Of a DNA stretch of 64,000 bases, positions 63,001 to 64,000 are shown piece by piece. Origin of the DNA: Flavobacterium sp. 123 (GTDB lineage Bacteria; Bacteroidota; Bacteroidia; Flavobacteriales; Flavobacteriaceae). A program made the position numbers and the translations under genes. How positions within the stretch are numbered: the first letter of the stretch is position 1; each line of letters starts with the position of its first letter. The notes below the pieces were generated by a model, which was given only the letters and a program-made list of their open reading frames with translations, was not told the DNA's origin and did no database searches. The stretch covers positions 2,688,501 through 2,752,500 of the forward strand of contig NZ_RBXD01000001.1 in the NCBI RefSeq assembly GCF_003634825.1, written 5' to 3'.

Positions 63001-63144
63001 ACGAATAGAAACTTGCGCAGGATCAATAGAAGGAAATTCTCTAATTCCAAGAAAACTGTAACCAATTAATCCAAAAAGGATGATGGCTAAATTTACAACG
63101 ATAGTAAATACGGGTCTTCTTATACTTGTGGTTGATAAACTCAT
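60049..63144 (-). CDS. RND efflux pump permease (AcrB/MexB-like)
   Basis: A 1031-residue proton-driven inner membrane exporter of the hydrophobe/amphiphile efflux family. It starts MSLSTTSIRRPVFTIVVNLA, has helices in the RND 1+6+6... arrangement with two large periplasmic loops, and retains the proton-relay residues: D401 and D402 in GLVVDDGIVVTENI and K922 in LVTKNGILIVEFAN (AcrB D407, D408, K940). Middle gene of adaptor-pump-TolC; exports drugs, detergents or fatty acids, exact substrate unknown. Confidence 0.94.
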   Translation of the reverse strand: MSLSTTSIRRPVFTIVVNLAIILFGLIGYSFLGIREFPSIDPAQVSIRTNYAGANSDIIESQITEPLEKAINSIDGIRNVTSSSIQGSSNITVEFNLDKNLEEAANDVRDKVSQAIRSLPQDIDAPPVVSKADANGEAIISMTVQSDSRSALELSDYAENVIGQRLETIPGVSGIQIWGQKRYAMRLWIDPVKLASYGCTVSEVREALNKQNVELPSGKITGANTELTVKTVGNLATAEEFNNIIIRSEGEKIVRFSDVGNAVMGAENIETKMTQSGTPLVGVAIVPLPGANYLDISKEFYKEYQILKKDLPKDIHLNIVIDNTVFVKKSVIEVAETLGISILLVILIIYLFFRDWAIAFRPLIDIPVSLIATFFIMWLFGFSINVLTLLAIVLATGLVVDDGIVVTENIFKKVEEGMTPIEAAIKGSNEIFFAVISISITLAAVFLPVIFLEGFVGRLFREFGVVIGAAVLISAFVSLTLTPMLNAYLMKGGEQKKSNFYIRTEPYFLKLNSGYADALNRFMKRKWLSFPILIACFGLIYLFFNLLKKETAPYDDRSGLMMSITAPEGSSYEYTDRFMQELSQLIDDSIPEKKVALIITSPGFGASTVNSGRIRISLTEPNERSRSQKEIAEKLTKWTNQYSEAKTAVLEQPTIAVNRRGGLPIQYIIQAPNFEKLREKIPLFMDEASKNETFSTTDVNLKFNKPEINVTIDREKAESLGISVIDIAQTLQLSLSGQRFGYFMRNGKQYQVIGQFDQKDRSTPLDLTSMYVKNNKGELIQMDNVVTIEEKSNPPQLYHNNRYMSATVSAGLAPGKSMSDGIDAMNKIKAKVLDDTFTTDLGGESRDFVESSSNTSFAFGLALVLIFLILAAQFESFIDPLIIILTVPMAVAGALFSLWLFDQTWNIFSQIGTVMLIGLVTKNGILIVEFANQLREQGKSKLDAILEASEARLRPILMTSLAISLGALPIAMSLGAASTSRIGMGVVIVGGTIFSLVLTLFVIPAMYLMWSKARKHYPEFDHIEEYEKESN

Positions 63145-63209
63145 TTTTGATTTTAGGATTTAATAGTTTTGAATTAGAATTTCTAATGACTGAAATTTAA
63201 AATTGTAAA

Positions 63210-64000
63210 CTATTTTATTTTTACAATAACAGGAGTTTCATCTTTTAATGACATAACTCCACTAGTTAATAATGTATCTCCAGGATTCAACCCTTTAAAA
63301 ACTAATACAGTAGCATCTGTTCTAGTAGCGGTTTCAATTATAACTTCTTTTGCAAAGCCGTTATTATTGATAAAAACTTTCTTTCCGTCTTGTACAGGAA
63401 TTACTGCTTCAGAAGGAACTACTATTGCATCTTTAATTATATCCAATGGTAATTCTACATTCGCAAACGTACCCGGTAATAATTTACCGTCTTTATTTTC
63501 TGCTATAGCACGAACTTTCAAGGTTCTAGTAGCAACTTCAACTTCAGGTTCAATGGCATATACTTTAGCCGTATATTTATCATCAGAACCAGCTACTGTA
63601 AAACTTAAAAAAGTATTTATTTTAACTTGTGAAGTATATTTTTCAGGAATAGAAAATGTGATTTTCAGTTTGCCAATATTAACTAATTTAGCTACTAAAA
63701 TAGAAGGTGTTACATAAGTTCCTGGCGAAATTGAACGCAATCCAATTTTTCCAGAAAAAGGAGCTCTAACAGATGTTTTTGAAATTTGAGCTTTAATTAA
63801 TTGAGTTTGTGCTTGAGCGGATTTATAATCAGATCTAGCAACATCATATTCTTCTTGACTAATAGCTTCTTTTTGCAAAAGTAATTTAGCACGTCTTTCA
63901 TTCTCAGAAGCTAATCCTTCTTTGGTAGTTGCTTGAGTTAATTGTGCTTTTAATTCCACATCATTTACTTTAAAAAGAACTTGCCCTTTAGCAACATTGC
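63210..64000 (-). CDS. RND efflux periplasmic adaptor subunit (partial)
   Basis: The 3' 262 codons of a membrane-fusion protein; the frame stays open to the right edge of the window (NVAKGQVLFKVNDVELKAQL at the edge), so the signal peptide and first lipoyl half are missing. Visible are the helical hairpin (about ATTKEGLASENERRAKLLL to AQTQLIKAQI), the second lipoyl half SVRAPFSGKIGLRSISPGTY, the beta-barrel domain and the membrane-proximal domain ending GDTLLTSGVMSLKDETPVIV. Lies 65 bases upstream of the pump. Confidence 0.92.
   Translation of the reverse strand, partial: NVAKGQVLFKVNDVELKAQLTQATTKEGLASENERRAKLLLQKEAISQEEYDVARSDYKSAQAQTQLIKAQISKTSVRAPFSGKIGLRSISPGTYVTPSILVAKLVNIGKLKITFSIPEKYTSQVKINTFLSFTVAGSDDKYTAKVYAIEPEVEVATRTLKVRAIAENKDGKLLPGTFANVELPLDIIKDAIVVPSEAVIPVQDGKKVFINNNGFAKEVIIETATRTDATVLVFKGLNPGDTLLTSGVMSLKDETPVIVKIK

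Noticed and set aside
1..64000. Search for mobile elements, prophage, CRISPR, toxin-antitoxin, secondary-metabolite or defence clusters
   Set aside because: No transposase, integrase, repeat-spacer array, nuclease/methylase set or biosynthetic cluster was seen; the genes are housekeeping or lineage-typical.

Overview
The window reads as an ordinary, gene-dense stretch of chromosome from a Flavobacterium-like member of the Flavobacteriaceae (Bacteroidota). The signs are a strongly A+T-rich composition, promoter boxes of the type TTG-N19-TAnnTTTG, a type IX secretion protein (PorQ), menaquinone synthesis (MenD), a fused ResB-CcsA cytochrome c maturation protein, an M56/BlaI pair of the Bacteroidota type, and several lineage-typical small proteins. 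The species cannot be named from sequence alone. I see no insertion sequence, prophage, integrase, CRISPR array, rRNA operon or obvious transferred island.

Layout. 1-2.7 kb: tRNA-modifying MiaE, a GNAT acetyltransferase, a pentapeptide-repeat protein, tRNA-Arg(ACG), apt and a 47-residue protein. 2.7-5.1 kb: an M56 membrane protease/sensor and its BlaI-type repressor, with a three-palindrome operator over the promoter. 5.1-10.1 kb: an MFS transporter diverging from DUF1684, TatD, TcdA, HAD and DUF2911 genes. 10.1-14.5 kb: a minus-strand unit of PIG-L deacetylase, a 35-residue membrane protein and a sodium:solute symporter. 14.7-21.2 kb: two small exported proteins, then a six-gene run (DUF2520, KdsC-like phosphatase, UbiA prenyltransferase, Maf, MscS-like channel, POTRA/beta-barrel protein). 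21.4-32.2 kb: ResB-CcsA, a membrane-anchored AraC regulator, glutathione peroxidase, Dus, GNAT, menD, nth, msrB and an alpha/beta hydrolase.

32.4-41.0 kb holds a glycogen cluster: glgA, glgC, then glgE, maltokinase and glgB. It combines the classical ADP-glucose route with the maltose-1-phosphate (GlgE) route; no trehalose synthase is present here. 41.2-52 kb: M48 lipoprotein protease, UMF1-type MFS, lon, porQ, cmk, nucleoside permease, a small membrane protein and rpsA with a well-formed promoter and leader hairpin. 52-64 kb: pheT, an aldehyde dehydrogenase/DUF779/AraC module, and a bestrophin-TolC-RND-adaptor efflux unit that runs off the right edge.

No single undescribed multi-gene system stands out. 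The most rewarding items are the M56/BlaI locus (non-standard C-terminal sensor domain, triple operator), the microprotein coupled to the symporter, the GlgE cluster with nested inverted repeats in its central gap, and the rpsA leader.
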